DNA of 6,057 nucleotides from an uncultured Oscillospiraceae bacterium (lineage in GTDB: Bacteria > Bacillota > Clostridia > UBA1212 > UBA1255): NCBI GenBank assembly GCA_902462635.1, contig CABQCN010000096.1, positions 1 through 6,057 on the forward strand, read 5' to 3'. Every line of letters starts with the position of its first letter. Within the stretch, counting starts at the first letter, position 1. Under the pieces are notes generated by a model, which was not told where the DNA came from, ran no database searches, and saw only the letters and a list, made by a program, of their open reading frames with translations. Both the position numbers and the translations under genes were made by a program. Of this stretch, positions 5,715 through 6,057 are shown piece by piece.

Positions 5715-6057
5715 CTACTTTTTTCTCATTCTTCTCTCTAAAGCGTCTTGATTGGCCACGGAATATCCGTAGAATCCCAAAAAATCGCCCAGCGCGTAAT
5801 ATTCGCCGTGGTTATAGGCTACGAGATTCGCCTTTCTAAGGTCGATCGCGCCCTTCTCGTCAAAAAGTTCCCGGGATACCAGAACATTTTCGATCTCCGC
5901 GAGAAACAAGTCGTGCGATCCGAGTTCCAGCAACTGCCTGACGCGGCATTCCAGCGAGGCCGGCGATTCGCCGATCAGCGGCACGCCCGTTTTCCCGCCT
6001 TCTATTTTCGTCAGTTTCAATTCGGAAAATTTATCGGTGTCTCTGCCTGACTTAACA
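5715..6057 (-). CDS. Flavin reductase-family protein, C-terminal part (5' end outside window)
   Basis: The frame is open to the right edge, giving 113 visible residues before a TAG stop, so the N-terminus is missing. A TTG inside the frame at 6020 could be taken for a start, but the reading continues upstream with SGRDTDKF. That is the usual SGRD-x-DKF segment of flavin reductase-like, FMN-binding split-barrel proteins. Further family-like features are GVPLIGESPASLEC (visible residues 24-37), GSHDLFLAEIENV (46-58) and the closing YYALGDFLGFYGYSV (86-100). Such proteins bind FMN or FAD and commonly reduce flavin with NAD(P)H or serve as small redox proteins in the cytoplasm; the exact reaction here is unknown. 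The stop lies 25 bases before the adaptor gene with no hairpin between them, so co-transcription with the transporter is likely. Family call is firm; substrate is not. Confidence 0.85.
   Translation of the reverse strand, partial: VKSGRDTDKFSELKLTKIEGGKTGVPLIGESPASLECRVRQLLELGSHDLFLAEIENVLVSRELFDEKGAIDLRKANLVAYNHGEYYALGDFLGFYGYSVANQDALERRMRKK

Larger units (their letters stand above)
1..6057 (-). other. Probable single operon running through the whole window
   Basis: Six genes point the same way. Gaps or overlaps from right to left are 25 bases, 12 bases, a gap of 5 bases or a 4-base overlap depending on the GTG used, an 11-base overlap and a 14-base overlap. No inverted repeat followed by a T-run and no paired -35/-10 boxes were seen in any junction. 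The promoter must lie to the right of the window, or inside the flavin reductase gene, and the terminator beyond the left edge. Confidence 0.7.

Noticed and set aside
5715..6020. TTG at 6020 as the true start of a short flavin reductase
   Set aside because: The frame stays open to the window edge and the upstream residues include SGRDTDKF, a conserved part of the family, so the gene is truncated by the window rather than short.

Overview
All genes in this window read leftwards on the minus strand, and almost every base is coding. There is no RNA gene, mobile element, CRISPR array, origin, or recognisable promoter or terminator. Base composition is near 50% G+C by eye. The strong GGAGG-type ribosome binding sites, short gaps and overlaps, two lipoprotein signal peptides and a membrane-anchored adaptor suggest a Gram-positive (monoderm) bacterium, most likely an anaerobic member of the Firmicutes/Clostridia. 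That placement is inference; nothing in the window identifies a species.

In transcription order (right to left) the layout is as follows. (1) The C-terminal 113 residues of a flavin reductase-family protein run in from the right edge. (2) After a 25-base gap comes a 364-residue lipoprotein of the HlyD/MacA (membrane fusion protein) type. (3) After 12 bases comes a 954-residue ABC permease with about ten membrane helices, two FtsX-like segments and two large extracellular domains. (4) A first ABC ATPase overlaps the permease stop or starts just after it, depending on which GTG is used. (5) A second ABC ATPase overlaps the first by 11 bases and carries an extra C-terminal domain resembling the AbrB/SpoVT/MazE fold. 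(6) A previously unlisted lipoprotein gene overlaps the end of the second ATPase by 14 bases and leaves the window at the left edge. Its first mature residues resemble the start of clostridial cyclophilin-type peptidyl-prolyl isomerases.

Genes 2-5 together make a MacAB/LolCDE/YbbAP-like transporter of the mechanotransmission (type VII) ABC class. One pseudo-dimeric permease probably sits on a heterodimer of two different ATPases, with a lipid-anchored adaptor outside the membrane. The substrate cannot be told from the sequence. The downstream lipoprotein, if it is a foldase, would act in the same extracytoplasmic space. The flavin reductase may be only an upstream operon neighbour.

The most interesting points are the AbrB-like tail on one ATPase only, the divergence between the two ATPases, the hidden lipoprotein gene at the left edge, and the presence of exactly two non-lipid cysteines in each of the three extracytoplasmic domains. 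None of this proves a new system. It is a recognisable transporter class with unusual additions.
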